Shown here: piece by piece, positions 1 to 10,000 of the stretch
Numbering within the stretch: position 1 is the stretch's first letter
Layout: each line of letters begins with the position of its first letter
NCBI GenBank assembly: GCA_016721945.1
Contig: JADKHC010000008.1
Span: forward strand, 123,870 to 187,869
Direction: 5' to 3'
DNA length: 64,000 nucleotides
Source: Verrucomicrobiota bacterium
GTDB taxonomy: Bacteria > Verrucomicrobiota > Verrucomicrobiia > Opitutales > Opitutaceae
Notes under the pieces: generated by a model
Told to the model about the DNA's origin: nothing
Seen by the model: the letters and a program-made list of their open reading frames with translations, nothing else
The model's database searches: none
Program-made: the position numbers and the translations under genes

Positions 1-896
1 ACCAAGGCGGTGAAAACAGTATTTCTAAACACCGTGTTGGCATCACCCAGTCGCTCTTTACGCCACTGCGCCAGCTCACTTACCTTCGTCTCCACGATGG
101 AGGAAATCTGCAACTCGACCTCCGCGCGGTGATGGATTTCGAAAGCGCGAAAATAGGATGTGCCCGTGGCAACGGCTCCCGCGAGCAACACCAAATATAC
201 GAGAAGAAACACAAGCTTGGTGCCAGGATTGCCCTGTCGCCATGCCGTAAAAACTATCGTTCCACCCAAGACCACAAACAGCGCCGCAGTCGGCACTGCC
301 ATGATCGTGAAGCCAAACCACCCATGTGAACCAAAAGCCCGCATGAAGTAAGACACGATCGCGGTGAGAGCCAGCGTCGCCACCAGTGAGCCGAAAATGA
401 TGTTCGCGACCAGAGCCCGCTGTCCACTGCGCGTGCCATGGATAACCTCCAAGCCTGCCGCAATGAGCAAGAAACACAACGCCGTATCTGGCGCCATGCG
501 ACCTGGATTAGAGGTGCCCAGCGCACCGATCGGCTCAGAGAACAACCATTGGTCGAAACCGAAGCTGCAACCACAGGCATATTCAACAAGCGTGAGCAGA
601 CCGATCAGGCCTGCCAGCATCCCGCACAGACGGCCTAGGCGATAAAAAAAGGTTCGGCTTCGAGGCTGTGCCTCCGACGACTGCCCCGAGAGCAGCAGCG
701 CGAAACCGGTCAGCATAAAACCAATCGCCGTGTTCGGTTTTACGGAAACCCAGCCCGGCAGGATGCTTTTCAGCGTCGTGAGATCGAACACCCACCCAAC
801 CAAAACCATACCACCCGCCACAATCGCCAGCATGGCCGCCAATCGCGCCACGAGCTTCGGTGTCAGCACCCGTTGGGTTAGAGTTTCAGTGGTCAT
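1..896 (-). CDS. Membrane sensor protein, probable histidine kinase N-terminus (partial)
   Basis: The frame is open from an ATG at 894-896 to the window edge (298 codons), so the C-terminal part lies outside. The visible part is a membrane sensor: hydrophobic helices around residues 15-35, 55-75, 90-105, 130-150, 165-185, 195-215 and 225-245, with a PNTAIGF motif typical of the multi-helix input region of bacterial sensor kinases. These are followed by a stretch (FEIHHRAEVELQ onward, residues about 255-298) that starts a periplasmic or linker sensor segment. A kinase or GGDEF output domain is expected downstream but cannot be seen. It has no close upstream neighbour. Confidence 0.6.
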   Translation of the reverse strand, partial: MTTETLTQRVLTPKLVARLAAMLAIVAGGMVLVGWVFDLTTLKSILPGWVSVKPNTAIGFMLTGFALLLSGQSSEAQPRSRTFFYRLGRLCGMLAGLIGLLTLVEYACGCSFGFDQWLFSEPIGALGTSNPGRMAPDTALCFLLIAAGLEVIHGTRSGQRALVANIIFGSLVATLALTAIVSYFMRAFGSHGWFGFTIMAVPTAALFVVLGGTIVFTAWRQGNPGTKLVFLLVYLVLLAGAVATGTSYFRAFEIHHRAEVELQISSIVETKVSELAQWRKERLGDANTVFRNTVFTAL

Positions 897-1418
897 ACGA
901 TGCCTCGCTGATCATGGGGCCGATAAGCCGTAGAGTTCTCCTCTTTTACGCCTTGATTGCAGTTGGGGTAACCGATTTGTAGGCCGACGTTGATCGTCAT
1001 ATAGCCGATCCCACCATCATGGGTCAACGGCAATGGATGATGGCACATTCCGAGTGTTTCAGGAGCGACACTCCATCAGCGCCAGATCAACAACACATCC
1101 TCCCTAGCAATTGCCCGCATGTGGGCACTTCGAGCTCCTAAAAACATGGAGGCCGCCCCCATGAAGAGGCGGCCCACATGACCTAACACCAAGCAAACCG
1201 TAAGAACTACATACAAGCACCGTTCCCATTGAACGATGATGACTACACAGAGGTAGACGGCGCTCGCGTGAATTCGCTCAAAAATATCTGGCGAATTCTA
1301 AATTATATTTAGGTTTCGCGTTAAACCTTGATGGAGAATCGCTACCGAACAGCTAATTCAACCGGAGTTAAATTACCGTCTGATAAAAAATTGCGAAATC
1401 AGGCCGACTTTGAACGGC
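897..1418. other. Non-coding stretch with one inverted repeat
   Basis: No credible gene is seen between the sensor kinase and kamA. A perfect 7-bp inverted repeat (GGCCGCC at 1151-1157, GGCGGCC at 1168-1174, 10-nt loop) lies here without a T-run, so it is not a standard terminator. The stretch from about 1280 to 1420 is clearly AT-richer than the flanks. Confidence 0.5.
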
Positions 1419-2615
1419 TCAATGATTATTTGAACCCAAATTCACGCTGGCTGGCGCGTTCTCCACCGACCTAGGGAGCGGTGTGCTCGTGAGCGGATAG
1501 CGAAACGTGTGGCCCTCGTAGTTGCGAAAAACTACTTCGTCGTCGGTGATTTTTTCGACGTAGTCGGGATTGATCGGCACTTTGCCGCCCCCGCCAGGGG
1601 CGTCGATGACGTATTGAGGAACAGAATACCCCGTGGTGTGACCGCGCAGAGCCTCGATGATCTCCAGGCCTTTGCGCACATCGACTTTGAAGTGCGAACC
1701 GCCAGTGATGAGATCCATCTGATAGAGATAGTACGGCCGCACACGCATCCGGAGCAGACGGTGTACGAGCGATTTCATAACCTCAACATCGTCGTTCACG
1801 CCGCGTAGGAGCACGGATTGGTTACCCAACGGCACACCGGCGAACGAGAGGCGCTCGCAGGCGTCGCGCAGCTCGGCCGTTGCCTCTTTCGGATGGTTCA
1901 CGTGGATGCTCATCCAGATCGGACCGTATTTTTTGAAAATCTCGCACAGCTCCGGCGTGATGCGTTGCGGGAGGAAAACCGGAATGCGCGAGCCAATGCG
2001 GATGAACTCAACGTGCTTGATCGCGCGCAAGCGGCTGAGCAGATGCTCCAGTTTTTTATCCGAGAGCAGCAGCGGATCGCCGCCCGAGAGAAGCACGTCG
2101 CGGACTTCGGGATGCGATTCGATGTAGCGCAAGCCTTGCTCGTATTCGGGATGGAAATTGTAGTCCTGCGCATTGCTCACGAGGCGACTGCGCGTGCAAT
2201 AACGACAGTACGAAGCGCAGCGGTCGGTGATCAGGAAAAGTACGCGGTCCGGATAGCGATGCACGAGGCCAGGCACCGGCGAGTGTTCGTCTTCACCGAG
2301 CGAGTCCAACATTTCCTCTTTGCTCGTGATCGATTCGCCTTCACGCGGGATCACTTGCAGGCGGAGCGGGCAAGCCGGGTTGTTGACGTCGATCAGGTTG
2401 AAAAAATACGGCGTGATCGCGAGCGCGAGTTTGTGGCCGGCGAAGGCGATGCCACGACGCTCCTCGGTCGTAAGCGTCATGTAACGCTCCAGCTGGTCGA
2501 GCGTCGTGATGCGATGCTTCAGTTGCCAGGTCCAATCCTGCCAATCTGACGCCGGAATGTGCTGCCAATGGCCTTGGCCTTCAAACCAAGTGGCGCGGTC
2601 TTCAGTGTATGCCAT
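1419..2615 (-). CDS. kamA: Lysine 2,3-aminomutase (KamA family radical SAM enzyme)
   Basis: Interconverts L-lysine and L-beta-lysine using a [4Fe-4S] cluster, S-adenosylmethionine and pyridoxal phosphate. The radical SAM motif CxxxCxxC is present at C133, C137 and C140. The PLP lysine is K345 in GGGGKVP. The two aspartates known in clostridial KamA to hold the lysine side-chain amine align with D301 (YQMDL) and D338 (VIDAPG). That, and the length (398 aa, near 416 for KamA and longer than about 340 for EpmB), favours true aminomutase over the EF-P modifying enzyme. No lysine-fermentation genes are adjacent, so beta-lysine may serve as an osmolyte or be acetylated elsewhere; that is inference. 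It is divergent from carA. Confidence 0.88.
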   Translation of the reverse strand: MAYTEDRATWFEGQGHWQHIPASDWQDWTWQLKHRITTLDQLERYMTLTTEERRGIAFAGHKLALAITPYFFNLIDVNNPACPLRLQVIPREGESITSKEEMLDSLGEDEHSPVPGLVHRYPDRVLFLITDRCASYCRYCTRSRLVSNAQDYNFHPEYEQGLRYIESHPEVRDVLLSGGDPLLLSDKKLEHLLSRLRAIKHVEFIRIGSRIPVFLPQRITPELCEIFKKYGPIWMSIHVNHPKEATAELRDACERLSFAGVPLGNQSVLLRGVNDDVEVMKSLVHRLLRMRVRPYYLYQMDLITGGSHFKVDVRKGLEIIEALRGHTTGYSVPQYVIDAPGGGGKVPINPDYVEKITDDEVVFRNYEGHTFRYPLTSTPLPRSVENAPASVNLGSNNH

Positions 2616-2801
2616 GAGAATGCGAAGAAGTTAGGAAGCTAACTACTTCTGTCAAACCCAGGGCGTATTTTTTTATAATGTTGGCTGTTTGTAGATTAAG
2701 AATTTCCCGGCCGCAGCCAGACCTGCTTTGAGACGCGACGTATAGAGAATTTTCATAAAACCCTTGGCAGAGGCGGGGTGAAAGCCTTTCGTTGGGCTTT
2801 A

Positions 2802-3974
<1,173 letters not shown>

Positions 3975-4028
3975 TCGAGCCCGCGCTGTCGCCAGACCGG
4001 ACGTTGCGCAACCTAGTCTGCTCCGGTC

Positions 4029-4619
4029 ATGAAAAAGTGGATCATCCTGCTGCTAATTGGTGCAGGATGCTGGTTAATCTTTCACGATAAAACTGCGCAG
4101 TGGAAAGGCATGCCCGCGCGCGCCGATCCAGTGCAAACAACCAAGGATCTGCCCAGGCCATTCCCGCACGAGCAATACACGATCACGCCGCTCGCACGCT
4201 ATTCGATCACGGCGGTGGTGTTGAGCCGAGATCGTTATCGCTTCGATCCCGCCGCCAAGCTCGCACCGCTTGATCTCGCCCTCGGTTGGGGCGCGATGTC
4301 GATTTCCAGCGCGATCAACGAACTCAGCATTTCGCAGTCCGGCCGCTGGTACGAATACACCTGGCGCGGCGATGCTCCACTTGATCCACAAAGCATCGCC
4401 ACCCACTCGGCCAACACCCATTGCCTACCGGCAAACGCCTCAGTGAAGAAACAACTCCTCGCCGTGCGCCGACATGATTTGGTTACGCTCGAAGGCTATC
4501 TTGTCGAGATTGCAGGGCCTGACGGCTACCGCTGGCGCTCCTCGCTCACGCGCGACGACACCGCCGGAGGCGCCTGCGAAGTCATGTGGATCACGAACAT
4601 CGCGCGGCGAAAGTTGTGA
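4029..4619 (+). CDS. Hypothetical membrane-anchored or exported protein
   Basis: A 196-residue protein not recognised as a known family. It begins with two lysines and a strongly hydrophobic stretch (residues 4-20), a signal peptide or single membrane anchor, followed by a soluble extracytoplasmic region without obvious catalytic motif. Two cysteines (HCLPAN and GGACEVM) could form a disulfide. It lies 54 bp after carA on the same strand and may be co-transcribed; it converges on the hydrolase gene across a large hairpin. Confidence 0.6.
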   Translation: MKKWIILLLIGAGCWLIFHDKTAQWKGMPARADPVQTTKDLPRPFPHEQYTITPLARYSITAVVLSRDRYRFDPAAKLAPLDLALGWGAMSISSAINELSISQSGRWYEYTWRGDAPLDPQSIATHSANTHCLPANASVKKQLLAVRRHDLVTLEGYLVEIAGPDGYRWRSSLTRDDTAGGACEVMWITNIARRKL

Positions 4620-4631
4620 GATCTTGTGTTC

Positions 4632-4693
4632 TGTAGGAGCCTGCTTGCAGGCGATTTTGGTCGTGGGAGATCGCCTGCAAGCAGGCTCCTACA
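4632..4693. repeat. Perfect 23-bp inverted repeat, REP-like hairpin
   Basis: Positions 4632-4654 are exactly complementary to 4671-4693 with a 16-nt loop. The arm begins TGTAGGAGCCTGCTTGCAGG, a widespread bacterial REP-type palindrome. It sits between two convergent genes, where a bidirectional terminator or mRNA-end stabiliser would be useful, but there is no T-run. Confidence 0.85.
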
Positions 4694-4714
4694 AGTAATC
4701 CCCATTCCAGTGCT

Positions 4715-5767
4715 CTATTCGAGTTTCGCGTCAAACCACGCCAGCGCCGACGGCCCAACAGTATCCAGCCGCATCATGAGCGAGAGGTGATTATCCTGAG
4801 GCATCACTTCGCGCCGACTACCAGCAGGAGCGACACGCTCAAGTGCCTCCGTGTTTGCCGGAAGAATCCAAGAATCGTAGCCACCGTGAAACAAAAGCAC
4901 TGGCACCCGCACCCGCTTCATGGCGTTCACCACATTAACATCGCTCCAAGCAAAACCCGCCAGCTTCGAGGCTTTTGCTTCCGCCTTGGCAAAAGTCGCG
5001 TCGCTCACCTTCGCCGCCTGCTTTGGATTAATTCCACGCGCGTATTCAGGGATCGCCGTCTGCGGATCGCTGAACGGCGCGAGAGCCACCACCGCCGCCA
5101 CACGAGGATCGCGTGCCGCCCAATGAATACCGACCGCCGCACCGTAGGATTCGCCAAACACGCCTAATTTCCCGACCAGCAATCCACGCCGAACCAGTTC
5201 ATCCGCCACCTTCACCAGATCATCCGCTTCCCACGCGCCATAGCCGATCCACTTGCCCATCGAACGACCATGGCCACGAAGATCGACGAGCACCACGCGA
5301 TATCCCTTCTTCGCAAAATAGATAGCCCACCACTGCATCGATTCCTTGGTCATTGCGAAACCATGTAAAAGCACCAAAGTAGCCTTTGGCGGCTCGGCCG
5401 ACATCAAACGCTTTCCGTCCACGTCCGACACGTTCCAATCACATTTAAAGTGGATACTGCCTCGTTCTTCATTCGCGTCACGGTTGACCGCAATGTCGTA
5501 AACGAGGTGATAATCCGCTGGATCGATGACGCCTACCGCGAGTTCGGCCACAGGCGGGCCAACAGGCAATCGCCACGTTTGCGTGTAGAATCTATCAGCA
5601 ACCACGAGGTGCTTGGGTTTGCCGAACAGCCCAGACACACCGTCTCGATTCGGTGCCGCCACGATCAGTGGCGCGAGCATGTGGGCCGTGCAGCCTGAAA
5701 GAAACAACCCAGTCGCTAGAACTAACACCGCAATCAAGCCTGCGCGTCGAACCGCGCGGGCGATCAT
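4715..5767 (-). CDS. Alpha/beta hydrolase lipoprotein
   Basis: Predicted serine hydrolase anchored in the envelope by a lipid. The start at 5765-5767 places a signal peptide ending in the lipobox LSGC near residue 25; a longer upstream reading is arginine-rich and overlaps kdsB, so it was rejected. The alpha/beta fold shows the oxyanion HGFAMT segment, the nucleophile motif GESYG (GxSxG), an acid in GGYDSW and a histidine in QDNHLS near the C-terminus. Length 350 aa. It starts 11 bp after kdsB and is probably co-transcribed. Substrate unknown. Confidence 0.78.
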   Translation of the reverse strand: MIARAVRRAGLIAVLVLATGLFLSGCTAHMLAPLIVAAPNRDGVSGLFGKPKHLVVADRFYTQTWRLPVGPPVAELAVGVIDPADYHLVYDIAVNRDANEERGSIHFKCDWNVSDVDGKRLMSAEPPKATLVLLHGFAMTKESMQWWAIYFAKKGYRVVLVDLRGHGRSMGKWIGYGAWEADDLVKVADELVRRGLLVGKLGVFGESYGAAVGIHWAARDPRVAAVVALAPFSDPQTAIPEYARGINPKQAAKVSDATFAKAEAKASKLAGFAWSDVNVVNAMKRVRVPVLLFHGGYDSWILPANTEALERVAPAGSRREVMPQDNHLSLMMRLDTVGPSALAWFDAKLE

Positions 5768-5778
5768 CGGCTCTCTAT

Positions 5779-6522
5779 CTACCCCAGCCATCGCTCGAAT
5801 TTCGCAGCATCTTCCGGCGTATCGACGCCGATGGTCGGATCTTCGGTGAGGCCGACGGCGATGTCGTAACCGTTTTCGAGTACGCGGAGTTGTTCGAGTT
5901 TTTCGATTTGTTCGAGTTGGCCCAGCGGAAGTTTGGCGAACTTTTCGATCAGTGCGGCTTTGTAGGCGTAGAGTCCGAGATGTTTCCGCGCTGGATTCGC
6001 CAACAGCCAAGCCTCATCCACCACGCCTGCCTTGTCGCGGGCGAAGGGCATCGGCGAACGCGAAAAATACAGCGCCCGGCCATCGCGGCGCATGACTACT
6101 TTGACTTGGTTGGGGTTGGCAAAGTCCGCCGCCGTCTTAAACGGCGTGGCCAGCGTCGCCATTTCCACCGGTCCGGCGATGAGTTCGGCCAGGCGGCGAA
6201 TTTGCGCGCCCGTGACAAGTGGTTCGTCGGCTTGAACGTTGATCACATAATCCGCGCCAACCGTGCGGTTCGCCTCCGCGATGCGGTCGGTACCACTCTG
6301 ATGCTGGACGCCGGTCATAATCGCCTGAAAACCATGCACCGTCAGGCAATCTGACAGAAGCTTATCATCCACGGCAAAATAGAGCGGAAATTCCGGTGCT
6401 TCTCGCCGAATTCGCTCGGCCACCCAGAGTAAAAGAGGACGGCCTTTGATCGAATGAAGTAATTTTCTAGGAAAACGGGTCGATTCCAACCGACACGGAA
6501 CAATGATCACGGTCTTGGACAT
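5779..6522 (-). CDS. kdsB: 3-deoxy-manno-octulosonate cytidylyltransferase
   Basis: Activates Kdo with CTP to CMP-Kdo for lipopolysaccharide inner core synthesis in the cytoplasm, which indicates an outer membrane. The ATG at 6520-6522 gives 247 aa, matching the usual 248. The nucleotide-binding N-terminus VPCRLESTRFPRKLL, the QADEPL motif with its metal-binding aspartate, and the SGTDRIAEA segment are all present. A longer in-frame reading adds residues unlike the family. Divergent from the HPr-like gene. Confidence 0.93.
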   Translation of the reverse strand: MSKTVIIVPCRLESTRFPRKLLHSIKGRPLLLWVAERIRREAPEFPLYFAVDDKLLSDCLTVHGFQAIMTGVQHQSGTDRIAEANRTVGADYVINVQADEPLVTGAQIRRLAELIAGPVEMATLATPFKTAADFANPNQVKVVMRRDGRALYFSRSPMPFARDKAGVVDEAWLLANPARKHLGLYAYKAALIEKFAKLPLGQLEQIEKLEQLRVLENGYDIAVGLTEDPTIGVDTPEDAAKFERWLG

Positions 6523-6603
6523 ATGGATATAGAACGACAGCCTGAGAAATGGTTTTTGAGGTTGCAAGCCAGCCCGTCGCGCTGAGCATTGCGCCAATTA
6601 CGC

Positions 6604-6906
6604 ATGGAAACTAAAGATACAGCACCACAGACTAGCAAACAGCTCACAAAGGAGCTGGTGGTGAACAATAAGATGGGGATTCATGCGCGGCCAGCCGCTA
6701 TGATCGTGAGGATCACCAATAAATTTAAGGCCGATGTCTTCGTTGAAAAAGAAGAAGAGCAAGTGAACGGCAAAAGCATCATGGGTCTTATGATGCTCGC
6801 CGCCGGTAAAGGTTCTAAGGTCAAATTTCTCGCCTCAGGCGACGACGCCGCGCAGATGCTGACCGAGCTCGAACAGCTGTTCGCCCGGAAGTTCGACGAA
6901 GTCTGA
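6604..6906 (+). CDS. HPr-family phosphocarrier protein
   Basis: Small phosphotransfer protein of the PEP:sugar or nitrogen PTS. The phosphorylated histidine is H27 in GIHARP and the regulatory serine site is S58 in NGKSIMGLM. At 100 aa it carries about twelve extra N-terminal residues compared with standard HPr. I chose the ATG at 6604 over a TTG at 6589. No EI, EII or HPr kinase gene is adjacent. A strong terminator follows, so the gene is probably monocistronic. Confidence 0.88.
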   Translation: METKDTAPQTSKQLTKELVVNNKMGIHARPAAMIVRITNKFKADVFVEKEEEQVNGKSIMGLMMLAAGKGSKVKFLASGDDAAQMLTELEQLFARKFDEV

Positions 6907-6932
6907 GCAAGTCGATCAAACCTTTAAGCTGA

Positions 6933-6959
6933 AGCCCGCAATCCCTTTGCGGGCTTTTT
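6933..6959 (+). terminator. Rho-independent terminator after the HPr gene
   Basis: A 9-bp perfect stem (AGCCCGCAA with TTGCGGGCT) with a 5-nt loop is followed directly by a T-run. It lies 26 bp after the HPr stop codon. Confidence 0.9.
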
Positions 6960-7072
6960 CGTTTTCGGAGCACAAGCGACGGCGCTGCGAAAGAAAAACG
7001 CGAATGACTTTGGCTAGATTCCTGTTTGCACGGAAGCCGTGAGCCATGGTGATATCCAGGCTTCCCTTTCCC

Positions 7073-10000
7073 ATGCTCATCCTCCGTGGCGCACCCGCCC
7101 TCTCCGAGTTCCGCATCAAAAAACTCCAGCAAGATCTCGCTGCCGCCGGCCTCCCGGCGCGCGAAATCGCGACACAGTTTATCCACGTCGTCGAACTCAA
7201 CGCTGGCGCCAGCCTCGATGCCGCCGAGCAGAGCGTCCTCGAAAAACTCCTCACCTACGGACCTCACCGCGAAGAGCACGCATCCAAGGGCCTCCTCCAA
7301 ATCGTCGCCCCACGCCCCGGCACCATTTCCCCATGGTCCTCAAAAGCCACCGACATCGCGCACATCTGCGGCCTCGCGAAAATCAAACGCATCGAACGCG
7401 CCATCGCGTACTGGATCGACGCTGAAACCGCTCCGCTTTCTGTCGCGCAAACCACGCTCCTCGCCGCCAAACTCCACGACCGCATGACGCAGGTCGTCTT
7501 CAGCGATTTCCCGCAACTCGACGTCCTCTTCAGCCACGAAACGCCCCGCCCGCTCTCCAGCGTGCCCGTGCTCGCCCAAGGCCGCACCGCGCTCGTTCAC
7601 GCTAACGTATCGCTAGGACTAGCCCTCGCCGACGACGAAATCGATTACCTCGTCAACAGCTTCACCACGCTCGGCCGCGACCCGAACGACATCGAACTCA
7701 TGATGTTCGCGCAGGCCAACTCCGAGCACTGCCGCCACAAAATCTTCAACGCCACCTGGGATATCGACGGCGAAAAGCTTGATCACTCGCTCTTCGCGAT
7801 GATCAAGAACACCTACACGCTGCACAGCGAAGGCATCCTCTCCGCCTACAAGGACAACGCCGCCGTGCTCACCGGCCACCGCGCGGGCCGCTTCTACGTC
7901 AATCCACAGACCGGCGAATACGCCGCGCACGAGGAAGACATTCACATTCTCTGCAAGGTCGAAACCCATAACCACCCGACAGCGATCTCGCCCTTCCCCG
8001 GTGCCGCCACCGGCTCCGGTGGTGAAATCCGCGACGAAGGTGCCACTGGCCGCGGCTCCAAGCCCAAAGCCGGCCTCTCCGGTTTCACTGTATCCAATCT
8101 TAAAATACCCGGCGCGATTCAACCCTGGGAAGACGACAACGGCAAACCCGGCCGCATCGTCTCCGCGCTCGACATCATGATCGACGGCCCGCTCGGCGGC
8201 GCCGCCTTCAACAACGAATTCGGCCGTCCCGCTATCAACGGTTATTTCCGCACTTTCGAGCAGGAAGTCTCCGCCGCCGCCAAGCCCGGTCGCAACACTC
8301 CGCCCGAACCGCCCACCGAACTCCGCGGCTACCACAAGCCCATCATGCTCGCGGGCGGCCTCGGCAACATCAAAGCCGAACATGTCCAAAAGGGTAAAAT
8401 CAACCCCGGCGACAAACTCGTCGTCCTCGGCGGGCCGGCCATGCTCATCGGTCTCGGCGGTGGTGCCGCCAGCTCGATGGCCAGTGGTTCGGGTCAGGAA
8501 GATCTCGATTTCGCCTCCGTCCAACGCGAAAATCCCGAGATGGAACGCCGCTGCCAGGAGGTCATCGACCGCTGCTGGGCGCTCGGCGAAGAAAACCCCA
8601 TCGCCTTCATCCACGATGTCGGTGCCGGTGGCCTTTCCAACGCTCTGCCCGAACTCGTCAACGACGGCGGCCGCGGCGGACTCTTCAATTTGCGCAAAGT
8701 TCCGAACGACGAGCCCGGCATGGCTCCGCTCGAAATCTGGTGTAACGAATCGCAGGAACGCTACGTCCTCGCTGTGCCCGCTGCACAAATCGAAACGTTC
8801 TCGAAAATCTGCGAACGCGAACGTTGTCCCTTTGCCGTGGTTGGTGAAGCCACCGAGCAAAAGCAGCTCGTCCTCGAAGACCCGCATTTCCAAAACAAAC
8901 CGATCGACATGCCGCTCGAGGTCCTCCTCGGCAAACCGCCGCGCATGCACCGCTCGGAGAAGACGCTCGTCCGCTTCCAGCCCCGCCTAAATCTCCACGG
9001 CGTCAGTCTCGACGAAGCCGCCCGCCGCATCCTCGCCCACCCAACCGTCGCCGACAAAACTTTCCTAATCTCCATCGGTGATCGCACTGTGACCGGCCTT
9101 GTTTGTCGCGATCAAATGGTTGGACCCTGGCAGGTTCCCGTCGCCGATTGCGGCGTGACCGCCTCGACCTACACCGGCTACACCGGCGAAGCCATGTCGA
9201 TGGGCGAACGCACTCCTGTCGCCGTCAACAACGCCGCCGCATCAGCTCGCCTCGCCGTCGGCGAAGCCCTCACCAATCTCGCCGCAGCCCACGTCGGCGC
9301 CATCGGCAAGGTCAACCTCTCGGCCAACTGGATGGCCGCGCCCGCCGTCCCCGGCGACGCCGCCGATCTCTACGCAGCCGTCCACGCCGTAGGCATGGAA
9401 CTCTGCCCCGCCCTCGGCATAACCATTCCTGTGGGGAAAGACTCGATGAGCATGAGCACTGTCTGGAAAGACGGTAACAAACAGAAACGCATCACCGCGC
9501 CCATCTCGCTCATCGTCTCCGCCTTCGCGCCCGTCACCGACGTCCGCCTGACCGTCACCCCGCAGCTCCAATACGATCAACCCAAACCATTATCACAGGA
9601 GGCAACGGAGAGAACAGAGATTGGTTTAAAACAATCAGACTCTCCGAGCTCCGTTCCCTCTGTTCCCTCCTGTAAAAATTTAGAATCCATCGGCGAAACG
9701 CTTCTTCTCCTCGTCGATCTCGGTCGTGGTCAAAACCGCCTCGGCGGCTCCATTCTCGCCCAAGTTGTTTCCCAGATGGGCGAAGCCACTCCTGACGTCG
9801 ATGACCCGGGCGATCTCAAAGCTTTTTGGACCGTCATCCAACAACTCGTTAGCGACAAAAAGATCCTCGCCTACCACGACCGCTCCGATGGCGGACTCTT
9901 TGCCACCACTGTGGAAATGGCCTTCGCCGGCCACACCGGCGTGACGCTCGATCTTGCGCTTTCAACCAAAGCCAAAGGTGGCGCCAACGCCGCCTCCTCG

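Noticed and set aside
919..926. GCCGATAA, a sigma28-type -10 octamer, on the plus strand
   Set aside because: There is no -35 match at the right spacing and no plus-strand gene downstream.
1151..1174. GGCCGCC/GGCGGCC hairpin as a terminator
   Set aside because: No T-run on either side and more than 240 bp from any gene end.
2778..2801. GTG start for carA at 2778
   Set aside because: The eight added residues (MKAFRWAL) do not match CarA proteins; the ATG at 2802 fits the family start.
7619..8950. A 443-codon open frame on the minus strand opposite purL
   Set aside because: It is antisense to a well conserved enzyme; such long frames are expected opposite GC-rich coding sequence. Its protein is low-complexity (Gly/Ala/Glu/Asp-rich) with no family resemblance.
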